NCBI GenBank assembly: GCA_937969125.1
Contig: CALBVA010000284.1
Location: 1 to 6,571, forward strand
Source: an uncultured Verrucomicrobiales bacterium
GTDB lineage: Bacteria > Verrucomicrobiota > Verrucomicrobiia > Verrucomicrobiales > Akkermansiaceae
Length of the DNA stretch: 6,571 nucleotides
Direction: 5' to 3'
The position numbers and the translations under genes were made by a program. Position 1 is the first letter of the stretch. Every line of letters starts with the position of its first letter. A model generated the notes under the pieces. That model worked only from the letters and a program-made list of their open reading frames with translations. It was not told the DNA's origin and did not search any database. Positions 6,538 to 6,571 of the stretch are shown in pieces.

Positions 6538-6571
6538 AGAGCAAAGAAAAGGCGATCAGATGTTTCGCTGA

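Noticed and set aside
6119..6571. 150-residue plus-strand ORF reaching the right edge
   Set aside because: It is extremely rich in Arg, Pro and His, overlaps the conserved C-terminal half of the desaturase in another frame, and has no independent support.

Overview
This window looks like chromosomal DNA from the Verrucomicrobia/Planctomycetes (PVC) group, most likely a verrucomicrobium. The main evidence is the large secreted protein at 2123-4792. It has the architecture nearly restricted to these phyla: signal peptide, Pirellula/Verrucomicrobium-type dehydrogenase beta-propeller, HEAT-like repeats and a C-terminal c-type heme domain with CxxCH. A cytosolic Ser/Thr protein kinase and a carotenoid desaturase fit that assignment. 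No start codon in the window has a clear Shine-Dalgarno sequence.

Left part (1-2094, all + strand): the 3' end of a gene that resembles the C-terminal half of a Roadblock/LC7 domain followed by a lysine-rich tail; a 113-base spacer; a small protein with about four membrane segments whose reading frame appears broken by a one-base deletion (414-847); 4 bases later, a kinase of 364 residues with unusual catalytic motifs (HLD instead of HRD, DYG instead of DFG); and a possible 54-codon ORF overlapping the kinase end. The spacing suggests the membrane protein and kinase are co-transcribed. A signalling module made of Roadblock protein, membrane protein and kinase is an inference from order only.

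Centre (2123-4792, - strand): the 889-residue secreted PVC-type dehydrogenase/cytochrome c protein. It is convergent with the kinase group.

Right part (4793-6571): a 160-base divergent spacer with back-to-back -10-like elements, then a complete FAD-dependent phytoene desaturase-family enzyme (4953-6488, + strand), and an 83-base non-coding tail with a weak hairpin. No other carotenoid gene (crtB, crtE, crtY) is visible, so the carotenoid product cannot be told.

I see no CRISPR array, insertion sequence, tRNA, rRNA or phage gene. The most unusual things here are the frame-broken membrane gene joined to a non-RD kinase, and the small unassigned ORF behind the kinase. I do not see a clear-cut new system.
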